NCBI GenBank assembly: GCA_002404835.1
Contig: DHKM01000005.1
Location: forward strand, 6,381 to 70,380
Reading direction: 5' to 3'
Length of the DNA: 64,000 bases
Origin: Caryophanales bacterium UBA4694
GTDB taxonomy: Bacteria > Bacillota_I > Bacilli_A > RFN20 > CAG-288
Shown here: positions 24,448 through 32,159 of the stretch, piece by piece
How positions within the stretch are numbered: the stretch's first letter is position 1
Layout: each line of letters begins with the position of its first letter
The notes under the pieces: model-generated
What the model was told of the DNA's origin: nothing
The model's database searches: none
Seen by the model: only the letters and a program-made list of their open reading frames with translations
Position numbers and translations under genes: made by a program

Positions 24448-25236
24448 TTATTCGTCGATGGAATCTTCTTCCGATGTTTTGTCTGCTTTTTCGATTTCGG
24501 AATATTTGGCAGTGATGATCTGTGGACGACCAAAGAGTGTGATAGAGATTGTCACTTCGGATTCATCCGGGTTGACAGTCTCGATGATACCTTCGGCATC
24601 TGCAAACGTGCCAGAGAGAATCTTGATCTTGTCACCGACTTTGTAATCGGAATACATTTCAGGATCTTCGATGTTCATTCTCTTGAGAACCGGTTCGATT
24701 TCTTCTCTTGGAATCGGGAACGGCTTGGCACCTTTACCGGAGGAACCGGTGATACCGGAAACACCTGGAGTATTACGGACGACGAACCAAGTTTCATCTG
24801 TCATAATCATCTCTACGAAGATATATCCTGGATAATAGTTTTTGGTTTTGAATTTCTGAACCATTTGTCCAGTGGCTTTATCCTTGGTGAATTTCGGTTT
24901 TCCGTCTTCGTCAGTGACAGGCTCCTGATATTCGGCACAGATGATACGGAAGATCTTGTCTTCGATGTTCATGGATTTGGCTCTCTTCTCGAGCATTTCC
25001 TTGACCTGTCTTTCACGCTGGGCGAAGGTATTGATGACATACCAGGCTTTTTCCGGAAGGACTTCATCTGCATCGTTGTCCTCGCCAGGATTCACTTCGC
25101 CGATCAAAGGGTTGAAGTTATGGTGCTTTTCATGGACAATCGGAGTTTCTTCAACTGGTTTTGGTTCTTCGTTATTGACAACGATCGTATCGTCGTCATT
25201 ATTGATGACAATCTTGTCTTCATCGGTATACATCAT
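24448..25236 (-). CDS. nusG: transcription termination/antitermination protein NusG, N-terminally extended
   Basis: This 262-residue protein binds RNA polymerase and couples it to other factors. The NGN domain starts at about residue 63 (KAWYVINTFAQRERQVKEML) with PGYIFVEMIMTDETWFVVRNTPGV, and the KOW domain is KVGDKIKILSGTFADAEGII near residue 203. It is about 80 residues longer than usual: an acidic tail of about 60 residues at the N-terminus and an insertion in the NGN domain (TDEDGKPKFTKDKATGQM). The gene follows secE with a 4-base overlap. Ribosomal genes rplK/rplA, which often follow, are absent; a terminator comes instead. Confidence 0.94.
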   Translation of the reverse strand: MMYTDEDKIVINNDDDTIVVNNEEPKPVEETPIVHEKHHNFNPLIGEVNPGEDNDADEVLPEKAWYVINTFAQRERQVKEMLEKRAKSMNIEDKIFRIICAEYQEPVTDEDGKPKFTKDKATGQMVQKFKTKNYYPGYIFVEMIMTDETWFVVRNTPGVSGITGSSGKGAKPFPIPREEIEPVLKRMNIEDPEMYSDYKVGDKIKILSGTFADAEGIIETVNPDESEVTISITLFGRPQIITAKYSEIEKADKTSEEDSIDE

Positions 25237-25505
25237 TTCAAAAATCCTCCTAACATATTCTTGATGGCAACGATAGCGGATGCTGCAGAGCTGCTATCGG
25301 TAGATGTTGAATTCTTTGGGAAAGCATTGTCGAATCCTTTCATGATCTGGATGGTGAGAAGATCACAGAGATAGATGAATAGAGCAAAACCGACAGCAAT
25401 GAGTAGAACGATTCCGACAGAATTCCACAATGTCTTCTGATCTGGCCAACGGACACGTCTAGCTTCTTCTCCTACTCCACGGAAATATTTGGAGACTTTC
25501 TTCAT
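25233..25505 (-). CDS. secE: preprotein translocase subunit SecE
   Basis: The 90-residue small translocase subunit has the conserved lead FRGVGEEARRVRWPDQKTLWNSV before a single membrane helix (about residues 29-50), followed by a Ser/Ala-rich external tail. SecE clamps SecY in the SecYEG channel. The start follows the GGAGGG inside the last codons of rpmG, and the stop overlaps nusG. Confidence 0.92.
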   Translation of the reverse strand: MKKVSKYFRGVGEEARRVRWPDQKTLWNSVGIVLLIAVGFALFIYLCDLLTIQIMKGFDNAFPKNSTSTDSSSAASAIVAIKNMLGGFLK

Positions 25506-25507
25506 TT

Positions 25508-25654
25508 TTATTTTCCCTCCTTATGAATTGTGTGTTTTCCACATTTTGGGCAGTATTTGTTTGCTTCAAGTCTTTTGCCGTCACCTTTTTTCTTAGAGGC
25601 GTAATAGTTTCTGGATTGGCATTCACTACAAACTAGAACGACTTTTTCTCTCAT
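25508..25654 (-). CDS. rpmG: 50S ribosomal protein L33 (zinc-binding form)
   Basis: The 48-residue gene begins MREKVVLVCSECQSRNYY and contains two CXXC pairs (Cys9/12 and Cys35/38), the C+ zinc-ribbon form of L33. It heads the rpmG-secE-nusG operon, a standard Firmicute arrangement. The gap to secE is two bases. Confidence 0.93.
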   Translation of the reverse strand: MREKVVLVCSECQSRNYYASKKKGDGKRLEANKYCPKCGKHTIHKEGK

Positions 25655-25677
25655 ATTCAAACCTCATCTTTTCAAAT

Positions 25678-25711
25678 AAAAAAGTTCCTTTTGGAACCAA
25701 AAACTATTATA
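25678..25711 (-). promoter_or_regulatory. promoter and 5'-terminal hairpin of rpmG-secE-nusG
   Basis: On the minus strand a TATAAT (25706-25711) is followed within about seven bases by GGTTCCAAAAGGAAC and six Ts. The transcript would therefore begin with a short hairpin plus U run before the rpmG start. It may be an RNA-stabilising or attenuating leader, or the terminator of something upstream; I see no gene upstream on this strand (25712-25952 holds none). Confidence 0.5.
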
Positions 25712-25952
25712 TAGGTTCGTAGGTGAAAAATAAAGAGTAATTTTTGGAATGAACGAGTTCTGAATAAAGGAAGAGGATTTATAATTTGCATCTTGAGAAA
25801 TAATTTGTGACTATCAGTTTTAGATGGTTTAAACTCGCTTGCAAAATAGAAGAATTTAAATGAATGTAGAAAAACATTTCTTTTCTATAGTATCATGTCC
25901 CTTTTTTTCTAAAATCATTTGAAACATAGAAAGCTGAGATTATAATGAAGCT

Positions 25953-27071
25953 ATGAGTTCTACTGGTTATTATATTTTAGCGAATGTATTTGCGATTGTG
26001 GTTTTTGGCGTCTTGCTTGTTATGAATGCTTTGAGATCCGAATATCATACGAAGAAGCTCATGCTCACTCATTTGATTGCGTTTTCTATTTCTGTATTTG
26101 CTCAGGATATATTCTGGACAATCGTAAATTCAAGGGCTTCATCTCCGTGGCTGATTCTTTTTTCGAACTATCTGATGTTTTTTACGGTCTTAGGTACGTC
26201 TATAACATGGACATTGTATGTGCTGGGAATAAAACGAATCACGGACCAAAAGTTTTTCCTGTTCGGGAAAATAGCTATTTTGAGTTATGTTGTTTTTGGT
26301 ATTCTTATGATTCCGATAACATTTTTCCTTTCTTCTTTTTGGATTCAAAACGGAGAAATGAACCCGCTGTATTGGATAATTACTCTTTCGTTCTCCGTGG
26401 TTTTCTTGATTCTTACATCGGTATTTTCTGTTTTGGGTGCAATCGATAAGGAACAAATTGCTTTTCGAAAAGAGTATATTGTCAATGCGATTGGTCCTGT
26501 TGTTTTGATTATATGTTCCATTATTCAAGTCATAAATCCATATATTCCATTGATTTGCTATAGTATGACTCTTGTTATTCTGATGAGTTTCCTTTTTACA
26601 TTGACGACTCATTCAAAAACGGATCCTCTTACTGGTTTGAACAATCGGAATGAGCTCCTGCGTTTTATTTCTAGAGCTGGGCATGAATCGAACGCTGAGA
26701 ATATTGTTATTATGGCTGATTTGGATTCCTTCAAGAAAATCAATGATACGTATGGCCATGTTAAAGGAGATGAGGTTTTAATACGTGTAAGTAATGTTAT
26801 ATCCAAATATTGCAGAGAAGCTCAAAAGAAGATGTTTTTATGTAGATATGGCGGAGATGAGTTCTTGATAATCATAAAGAACGGAACGAATGAAGATGCT
26901 GTCAAATTCGGTAAGGAAATGAATCTTATTCTTTGTGATGGAATGTATGAGATTCCTGTTTCTATGACTATCGGATATGCTGAATGGAATGGATTATCTT
27001 CGACTTTCGAGGATTCGCTTAAGATTGCTGATAAATTCATGTATGAAAAGAAAAAAGGCTTTCTTTTGTAA
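25953..27071 (+). CDS. membrane-bound diguanylate cyclase (GGDEF)
   Basis: The 372-residue protein has seven or so membrane helices in residues 8-215 and a C-terminal GGDEF domain (about 218-370). The active site is intact: DPLTGLNNR, MADLDSFKKINDTYGH and RYGGDEFLII near residue 295. The inhibitory I-site (RXXD five residues before GGDEF) is not present, so product feedback at this site is unlikely. It should make cyclic di-GMP in response to a membrane or extracellular cue. No c-di-GMP phosphodiesterase or PilZ receptor is in the window. The DUF5662 gene follows after five bases. Confidence 0.88.
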   Translation: MSSTGYYILANVFAIVVFGVLLVMNALRSEYHTKKLMLTHLIAFSISVFAQDIFWTIVNSRASSPWLILFSNYLMFFTVLGTSITWTLYVLGIKRITDQKFFLFGKIAILSYVVFGILMIPITFFLSSFWIQNGEMNPLYWIITLSFSVVFLILTSVFSVLGAIDKEQIAFRKEYIVNAIGPVVLIICSIIQVINPYIPLICYSMTLVILMSFLFTLTTHSKTDPLTGLNNRNELLRFISRAGHESNAENIVIMADLDSFKKINDTYGHVKGDEVLIRVSNVISKYCREAQKKMFLCRYGGDEFLIIIKNGTNEDAVKFGKEMNLILCDGMYEIPVSMTIGYAEWNGLSSTFEDSLKIADKFMYEKKKGFLL

Positions 27072-27076
27072 TTTGT

Positions 27077-27664
27077 ATGAAATATCATATTTTAAAACAT
27101 CTTCACACTATCAATAAGCATCGTTTCCATGTGTTTATCAATTGTTGCCGTTGTGGTATACCGTTTCGTGGCTTAGTTCATGATCTTTCAAAGTATTCCC
27201 CTACTGAATTTTTTATTAGCGCCAAAAATTATTCTGGTATCCGTTCTCCGATAGCTAATGAAAGAAAAGAAGAATTCGGATATTCAAGTGCGTTCATTCA
27301 CCACACCAGAAAAAACAAACACCATTATGAATATTGGGTGGATGTGACAACCGGGGATATTATTTTGATTCCGATGCCATACAAATATGCTTTGGAATGC
27401 TGTTGTGACATGATATCGGCTTCTATGGTTTACAACGGAAAGAATTTCAAAAGAGATATGCCGTTATCTTTCTTTTTGAAGGTAAAAGACAGATCAATGA
27501 TGCATTCCTCAACTAAAAAATTCATTGAGGAAGTTCTTATTCGTTATCGTAATACCGGATTCAAGAATATAAGCAGAAAAGATACAAAGTATCTTTATCA
27601 ACTTTCTCTTCAGGAAGCAAAGCCTACGGAAATAATTGAAGTTTTTTCAAAAATGCAGAAATAA
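27077..27664 (+). CDS. DUF5662-like protein
   Basis: The 195-residue protein has a histidine/aspartate pattern suggestive of an HD-like metal fold: GLVHDLSKYSPTEF near residue 32 and FIHHTRKNKHHYEYW near 73. These features match what I recall of DUF5662, a family of unknown function often seen near phage or accessory genes. It is five bases downstream of the diguanylate cyclase and probably in the same transcript; whether it acts on nucleotides is unknown. Confidence 0.6.
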   Translation: MKYHILKHLHTINKHRFHVFINCCRCGIPFRGLVHDLSKYSPTEFFISAKNYSGIRSPIANERKEEFGYSSAFIHHTRKNKHHYEYWVDVTTGDIILIPMPYKYALECCCDMISASMVYNGKNFKRDMPLSFFLKVKDRSMMHSSTKKFIEEVLIRYRNTGFKNISRKDTKYLYQLSLQEAKPTEIIEVFSKMQK

Positions 27665-27705
27665 ACAAAGAATGATTACGTGGTTGTAAATGTTTTCAAA
27701 AGAAC

Positions 27706-27751
27706 AAGCTTAGGCCTAAAAATGATAAGGTTATGCCTGCGTGCTTTTTTT
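27706..27751 (+). terminator. probable terminator of the GGDEF operon
   Basis: An imperfect hairpin around TTAGGCCTAA and TTATGCCTGC is followed by seven Ts, 45 bases after the DUF5662 stop. Confidence 0.6.
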
Positions 27752-27839
27752 GTTACCGCTTTTTTGTATAATAAAACCAGAAAAAAGCAAGCAATGGATG
27801 TTGAAAATAAGAATAAAGAATGAAAGGAGGGTTTAGTAT

Positions 27840-28535
27840 ATGAAAATCGCATTTGCTATTCTTGTTTTATCGAACTCGATTTCTTTTCCGGTCAAGGCAG
27901 GTGTAGTGGATAAAGCATTATTGAGCATGATTCACTATTCTGCATCGAATCAGATTATTGTAAATCTATTTGCCCATCAAGATGTGACTCCTAAGACTGA
28001 TAAATACGAAAATGTAAAAGCAAATTCTTTAGGCCATTCTTATTTGGAAATAACCAATACATATCAAGAACCTGTTTTTATTCAAGGCTTTCGTATTGAT
28101 TATAATCAATCTATTACAATCGGTTTGTGGGGAGATACCGGCTCATCTGATGGACCATCGGTAGATGGTCATGTTGGAATATTTGTAAATCGCGAAGCTT
28201 ATCACTATTCTAAATTGGAAACACCGGATAAATCCACAATGATAATGGCAACGGTATCTAAAGATAAATTGCCGGATTTGTATCCTGTCTGTATGGAAAA
28301 GGCGTTTACTTATGATCTTCTAAATTATAATTGTACTATTTTTGCTACGGAGTGTTGGTATCTTCTTACTGGACAGGATTTAAGATGTAATAGTCCCTAT
28401 GAGCTGAGGCACAAAATTATGGATGTTGAGGATGGTGTTGAGGGTTGTTACACTATGCTTGAGACCGATTGTTTCTATTCGTATTATCGAAGTTCTGGCC
28501 GTTTTTTGAAATATGAGCCAAGGGAGGAACGATAA
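27840..28535 (+). CDS. secreted papain-fold (NlpC/P60 or YiiX-like) protein
   Basis: The 231-residue protein has a short N-terminal signal peptide (about residues 1-20, cleavage near VKAG). Two motifs suggest a permuted cysteine-hydrolase fold: LGHSYLEI (His near residue 64) before YNCTIFATECWYLL (Cys near 162). His-before-Cys order is the mark of permuted papain folds such as LRAT, YiiX and DUF4105. Substrate could be peptide, lipid or cell wall; I cannot tell which. A strong AAAGGAGGG site precedes the start. The next gene, a small membrane protein, overlaps by one base. Confidence 0.55.
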   Translation: MKIAFAILVLSNSISFPVKAGVVDKALLSMIHYSASNQIIVNLFAHQDVTPKTDKYENVKANSLGHSYLEITNTYQEPVFIQGFRIDYNQSITIGLWGDTGSSDGPSVDGHVGIFVNREAYHYSKLETPDKSTMIMATVSKDKLPDLYPVCMEKAFTYDLLNYNCTIFATECWYLLTGQDLRCNSPYELRHKIMDVEDGVEGCYTMLETDCFYSYYRSSGRFLKYEPREER

Positions 28536-28912
28536 TGAAGCGTAATCTGATTCTGGCAATTGTCTTTCAGTTGATTGGATGGGCCTTTGTTTTTCTGGTC
28601 AGTTGTAATGTCAATTTCCTATGGAGTGTTGCTCCTTATACGTTTGGAAAGGTTTTTAATTATGTGGTCTGCTATTTGAGTCTTCTCCTTGCCTGTTTCT
28701 TTGAAATCAGACTCAGAAAAGAAATCGGAGGATTTTATCCGAAACTAGCATGTATTTTAAGCTTCGCTTATTCGATGAGTCTTTTTTCGATTTTCTATTT
28801 TCTCAAGTATCTGAACTTCAATGTTCTGACCGGATTTTTGCCCTTGACCATTTATATCATCGTAGAAATCGGAATGTCTTGTTATATGTTTGCCTATCTG
28901 AAACGGGAATGA
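28535..28912 (+). CDS. small four-helix membrane protein paired with papain-fold protein
   Basis: The 125-residue protein has four predicted helices (about residues 5-27, 38-58, 68-90 and 97-118) and short charged loops. No family recognised. The start overlaps the stop of the secreted papain-fold gene (TAATG), so expression is coupled. A role as immunity protein or membrane partner for the secreted enzyme is possible but untested. Its stop is one base before the convergent regulator gene. Confidence 0.55.
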   Translation: MKRNLILAIVFQLIGWAFVFLVSCNVNFLWSVAPYTFGKVFNYVVCYLSLLLACFFEIRLRKEIGGFYPKLACILSFAYSMSLFSIFYFLKYLNFNVLTGFLPLTIYIIVEIGMSCYMFAYLKRE

Positions 28913-28913
28913 A

Positions 28914-30356
28914 TCATTCTTTTTCTACCAGGTCTTTGTTTGTTCTGTAACAGGTGGCATTTCCTTCTTTGCTTTGAATCAAATATTGGTTGTCGGCTAG
29001 GTTTTTAAGGATTCTTTCCCTGAAATAGGAGGAGTCCTTTATTCCGATATGGGCTGCGATTTCAGAAATACGCCGTGGTTTCATATAACAGAAGGAAAGA
29101 ATTTCCTGGTCGTATTTCGTGCCGTTTGGTATAAGAACGGTTGTTAGGATGGGCAATGAGGCGTCACGGATTCCTTTCTGGTAGGTGAGATCCGGAAGGA
29201 CGAGCGTGAAGTGATCCGAGGTTGAAAAAATATATGGCTTATGGAGACTGTCTTCATTTTTGTAGTCTTCCATAATCTTGTCAAATCCTGTTCCTGCTGA
29301 TTCCATTACGTTGCAGGCAACTAGGATTTTGGAAATTAATTCGTTCCTTCTTTTGGATATGATATTGGATAAGTCATATGTCTTTTCTATCTTTTCGCCT
29401 CGATAGAAGGATCCCGGTGAGGATATTTCAAGTCGGTCCTTGAACATGTCGATTTGAATCTGGGTTCCATCAAGATAATAGTCTCTGTGGACGATGGCAT
29501 TTATGATAGCTTCAAACAATGAGCGATGGGGATAGGCATCGATTGTGATATGGGATGTATTCAACTTGAGCAGAGCATGATTCATTCTCTGCTCCAAAAA
29601 TGAAACCGTATTTTCAATTAGCGACGTGATGTTTCCGTGGAATTCGTTCTTTGTGACAATACGTTCGCTTCCTCTATTGAAGCCTGAAAATACGGAACAT
29701 TGGATTGTCGTTTTGTTTCCGTCGTAGTGATCCATAAAGAATAAGGCACCATTCAGCAAATAATCATCGGAATTCATGAACCCAATGGATTTCAATGATT
29801 TTTCTGTCAATGTTTTTCCTTTGTTGTGCAATCTATAGAATTGAAACAGCATTGAAAAGTCTTTTGCATTGTATTTTATTCCGGATGGCAGGACGTCATA
29901 TTGTGTGATTTTGCTTTTTATGCACATCTCGATTATTTCTTCATAGGTTGCTCCATTTGTGAATCCGTTTCGTCTCATAAAAATTGAAGGTATGTTCTTG
30001 AACTTCAAAACGACAGGTTTGATTGTGGATTCCTCGACTTTTATCCGTATGATATATCTTTTTGACTCGTGTATTTCGTAGGGCAGAAATTCTATTTTCA
30101 GGTTTGGACGTGGCAATAGGTGTTCGTTGACTTGATTGTTGAAATAGTTTCTTTCGTTGTCTGCGGATTTTTGATCGAAGCCGATGAGTTTTCCGGTTTT
30201 GTCTTCCACACCGATATAGAGTTCACCGCCTTCGGCATTGGCAAAACCGGCTATGGTTTTAAGCCAACCAATGATGTCTGTTCGATTGAGCATTGCCTTG
30301 CATTCCAATTTATCGTTTTCTATATAAGAAGAGTGAATCAAATCTTCTAAGTTCAT
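28914..30356 (-). CDS. AlbA_2/Schlafen-type regulator with ATPase and winged-helix domains
   Basis: The 480-residue protein begins with an AlbA_2 (Schlafen-like) domain: ENDKLECKAML, IAGFANAEGGELYIGVEDKTGKLIGF near residues 35-62 and a C-terminal half with IFMRRNGFTNGATYEEI. It is followed by a divergent GHKL-type ATP-binding domain (HRSLFEAIINAIVHRDYY near 280, SAGTGFDKI near 355) and a C-terminal winged helix (KPRRISEIAAHIGIKDSSYFRERIL). Such proteins are called ATP-dependent or divergent AAA-4 regulators; their role is unclear. Six palindromic repeats sit directly upstream, so it probably controls its own promoter. AGAGGT precedes the ATG. Confidence 0.82.
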   Translation of the reverse strand: MNLEDLIHSSYIENDKLECKAMLNRTDIIGWLKTIAGFANAEGGELYIGVEDKTGKLIGFDQKSADNERNYFNNQVNEHLLPRPNLKIEFLPYEIHESKRYIIRIKVEESTIKPVVLKFKNIPSIFMRRNGFTNGATYEEIIEMCIKSKITQYDVLPSGIKYNAKDFSMLFQFYRLHNKGKTLTEKSLKSIGFMNSDDYLLNGALFFMDHYDGNKTTIQCSVFSGFNRGSERIVTKNEFHGNITSLIENTVSFLEQRMNHALLKLNTSHITIDAYPHRSLFEAIINAIVHRDYYLDGTQIQIDMFKDRLEISSPGSFYRGEKIEKTYDLSNIISKRRNELISKILVACNVMESAGTGFDKIMEDYKNEDSLHKPYIFSTSDHFTLVLPDLTYQKGIRDASLPILTTVLIPNGTKYDQEILSFCYMKPRRISEIAAHIGIKDSSYFRERILKNLADNQYLIQSKEGNATCYRTNKDLVEKE

Positions 30357-30376
30357 ATTTCATACCTCTTTGAACT

Positions 30377-30443
30377 ACTTCAAAGTTTACTTCAAAGTCA
30401 CTTCAAAGTCAACTTCAAAGTCACTTCAAAGTCGCTTCAAAGT
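30377..30443. repeat. six tandem palindromic sites ACTTCAAAGT
   Basis: Copies start at 30377, 30389, 30400, 30412, 30423 and 30434 (last one GCTTCAAAGT), giving steps of 12, 11, 12, 11 and 11 bases. Each copy is ACTT-CA-AAGT, a perfect palindrome with a 2-base centre. They begin 20 bases before the start codon of the AlbA_2 regulator. The spacing of about one helical turn puts all sites on one face of the DNA, as expected for cooperative binding of a dimeric winged-helix protein. Confidence 0.92.
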
Positions 30444-30480
30444 TTATCGGCAATCTCATAGCAGAATATGAGCTATGACA

Positions 30481-30506
30481 TAAAAAATCCCCGTTTTACC
30501 GGGGAT
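30481..30506 (-). terminator. terminator of MATE gene
   Basis: The stem ATCCCCG/CGGGGAT has a 6-base loop, with a T run on the minus strand, six bases beyond the MATE stop. Confidence 0.85.
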
Positions 30507-30512
30507 ACGATT

Positions 30513-32018
30513 TTATTTTAGCTGAAGTTTCTTATTTCCGTGATAATCGGGATCATTCTTGTTGAAGAATACGGTTTTGATCAATGGAACGATCATGATG
30601 CTGACTGCGGCTATCCAGGCAAGCGGATCGGCAAGGCTGACTGCGATGAAGCTCAGACTGCTTGCGGATGAGTTGATCGGACCGCCGTTAACAAGCTGTG
30701 GTAGGAAGAGACAGCAGACGGTTCTGGCAGCGAGTTCTCCGATTCCGGCAAGGAACGGGAACAGAGGATGGTTCAGGCCCTGAAGGGAATGTCTGCAGAT
30801 GAATAGAACAAGCAAGATCAGATCGCATGGAACACAAAGATACAGATAGAGGTTTCCGTAATGGATGGCTTCCGGTGTGATGTTGTCTGGCTTGAGGAAG
30901 ATGTGCATGTAAGCTCCGTTGATGGTGATAAGAAGACCTACTGCGGTAAGGATGGCATAGCTGATCAGTCCGATGGTACTTCCGATGATGAGCCCTTTTT
31001 TGATTCGCTTGTATTCTCCAGCACCTTGGTTCTGACCGAGATAAGTCATCATGGCGATTGCAATGGATTGGTAGACGTTCATGATCATAAGGTTGATCTT
31101 GCAGGCAATGGAGTACCCGACCTGTGCCGGGGTTCCGACAACCAGGGTTCCACTTGCCGTATAGTCAAAGGCGATGACTCCCATCTGCATGATGATGACG
31201 CCGATTTCGAGAATGGAAGACTGTAGACCTAAAGGAAGACCAAGCTTCAGATGGTCGATGATAAAGTCGGAACTGACTTTCAGATCTCCCTTCTGATAAT
31301 GCAGATAATCGTACTTCTTGAAAGCGTAGATGAAGCAGGCGACTGTGGCTAAGGCTTCGGCAAGAACGGTCGCCCAGGCACTGCCGACAACACCCCACTT
31401 CAGAGGAACGATGAATAGCCAGTCAAGGAAGATGTTCAGTATGACGCCGAGAATCAAGAAGATAAAAGGAGTGAAGCTATCACCTAAGGCTCGGAGGTTG
31501 GAAAAGATGAAGTTGTAGAACATATTGGCGAAAATTCCCAAAAAGATGATGAAGAGATAGTCGTGAGCGGATTCGTAGAGGAGCTGTTGGTTGGCATCAA
31601 TCTCGCTTGGATTGATTTTCATAAGACTTAACAAACCATTTGTTCCCAAACAGAAGCCGATGGTTAGAAGAACGGTCATGACTAAGCAAAGCAAGAATTG
31701 ATTATAGAAACTTTTTCTTGCGTTGTTTAAGTTGTTCTCTCCGATTTTATGAGAGATAACAACAGAAAATCCTGAAGTTACACCGATACAGAACTGAAGT
31801 GCTATAGAACTAAGACATCCGACATCGTTGATACCTGCAATCTCGTAAGGACCGAGGTTTTGACCGACTATGATAGCATCTGTCAATGTAAATAGCTGTT
31901 GGAAGACAAGACTTAGAAGAATCGGAACCATGAAAAGAAGGATGTCTTTTGTGATGTTTCCTTTTGTTAAATCAATCGGATCGAATAGTTTTTTGAATTT
32001 TTGCCAAATATTACCCAT
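30513..32018 (-). CDS. MATE family multidrug/toxin exporter
   Basis: The 501-residue membrane protein has about twelve helices in two homologous halves. The N-terminal half carries the family pattern VPILLSLVFQQLFTLTDAIIVGQNLGPYEIAGIND; the second half starts near residue 250 (LGLPLGLQSSILEIGVIIMQM). It is longer than the usual 440-460 residues because of an extended N-terminus and a loop near residues 410-460. Expected to export cationic compounds using Na+ or H+. Monocistronic with its own terminator; a weak cre-like sequence lies upstream (see rejected list). Confidence 0.9.
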   Translation of the reverse strand: MGNIWQKFKKLFDPIDLTKGNITKDILLFMVPILLSLVFQQLFTLTDAIIVGQNLGPYEIAGINDVGCLSSIALQFCIGVTSGFSVVISHKIGENNLNNARKSFYNQFLLCLVMTVLLTIGFCLGTNGLLSLMKINPSEIDANQQLLYESAHDYLFIIFLGIFANMFYNFIFSNLRALGDSFTPFIFLILGVILNIFLDWLFIVPLKWGVVGSAWATVLAEALATVACFIYAFKKYDYLHYQKGDLKVSSDFIIDHLKLGLPLGLQSSILEIGVIIMQMGVIAFDYTASGTLVVGTPAQVGYSIACKINLMIMNVYQSIAIAMMTYLGQNQGAGEYKRIKKGLIIGSTIGLISYAILTAVGLLITINGAYMHIFLKPDNITPEAIHYGNLYLYLCVPCDLILLVLFICRHSLQGLNHPLFPFLAGIGELAARTVCCLFLPQLVNGGPINSSASSLSFIAVSLADPLAWIAAVSIMIVPLIKTVFFNKNDPDYHGNKKLQLK

Positions 32019-32121
32019 ATAAGATTCACCTTTGAATATCGTTCAATAGAATAATGATTTTTTGTTTTAATTCAAGTCCGTATAAGCGCTTTTAGGATAA
32101 ATTGTATTTATGCTCACACAT

Positions 32122-32146
32122 AAGAAAAGCCAGGCTTTCGCCTGGC
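32122..32146 (-). terminator. terminator of serS
   Basis: GCCAGG/CCTGGC has a 6-base loop and a TTTTCTT run on the minus strand, about 14 bases past the serS stop. Confidence 0.78.
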
Positions 32147-32159
32147 AGAAGGTTTGATG

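Noticed and set aside
32081..32094. cre-like TATAAGCGCTTTTA upstream of the MATE gene
   Set aside because: It misses two of the most conserved positions (second G, thirteenth C), and the gene has no link to sugar use.
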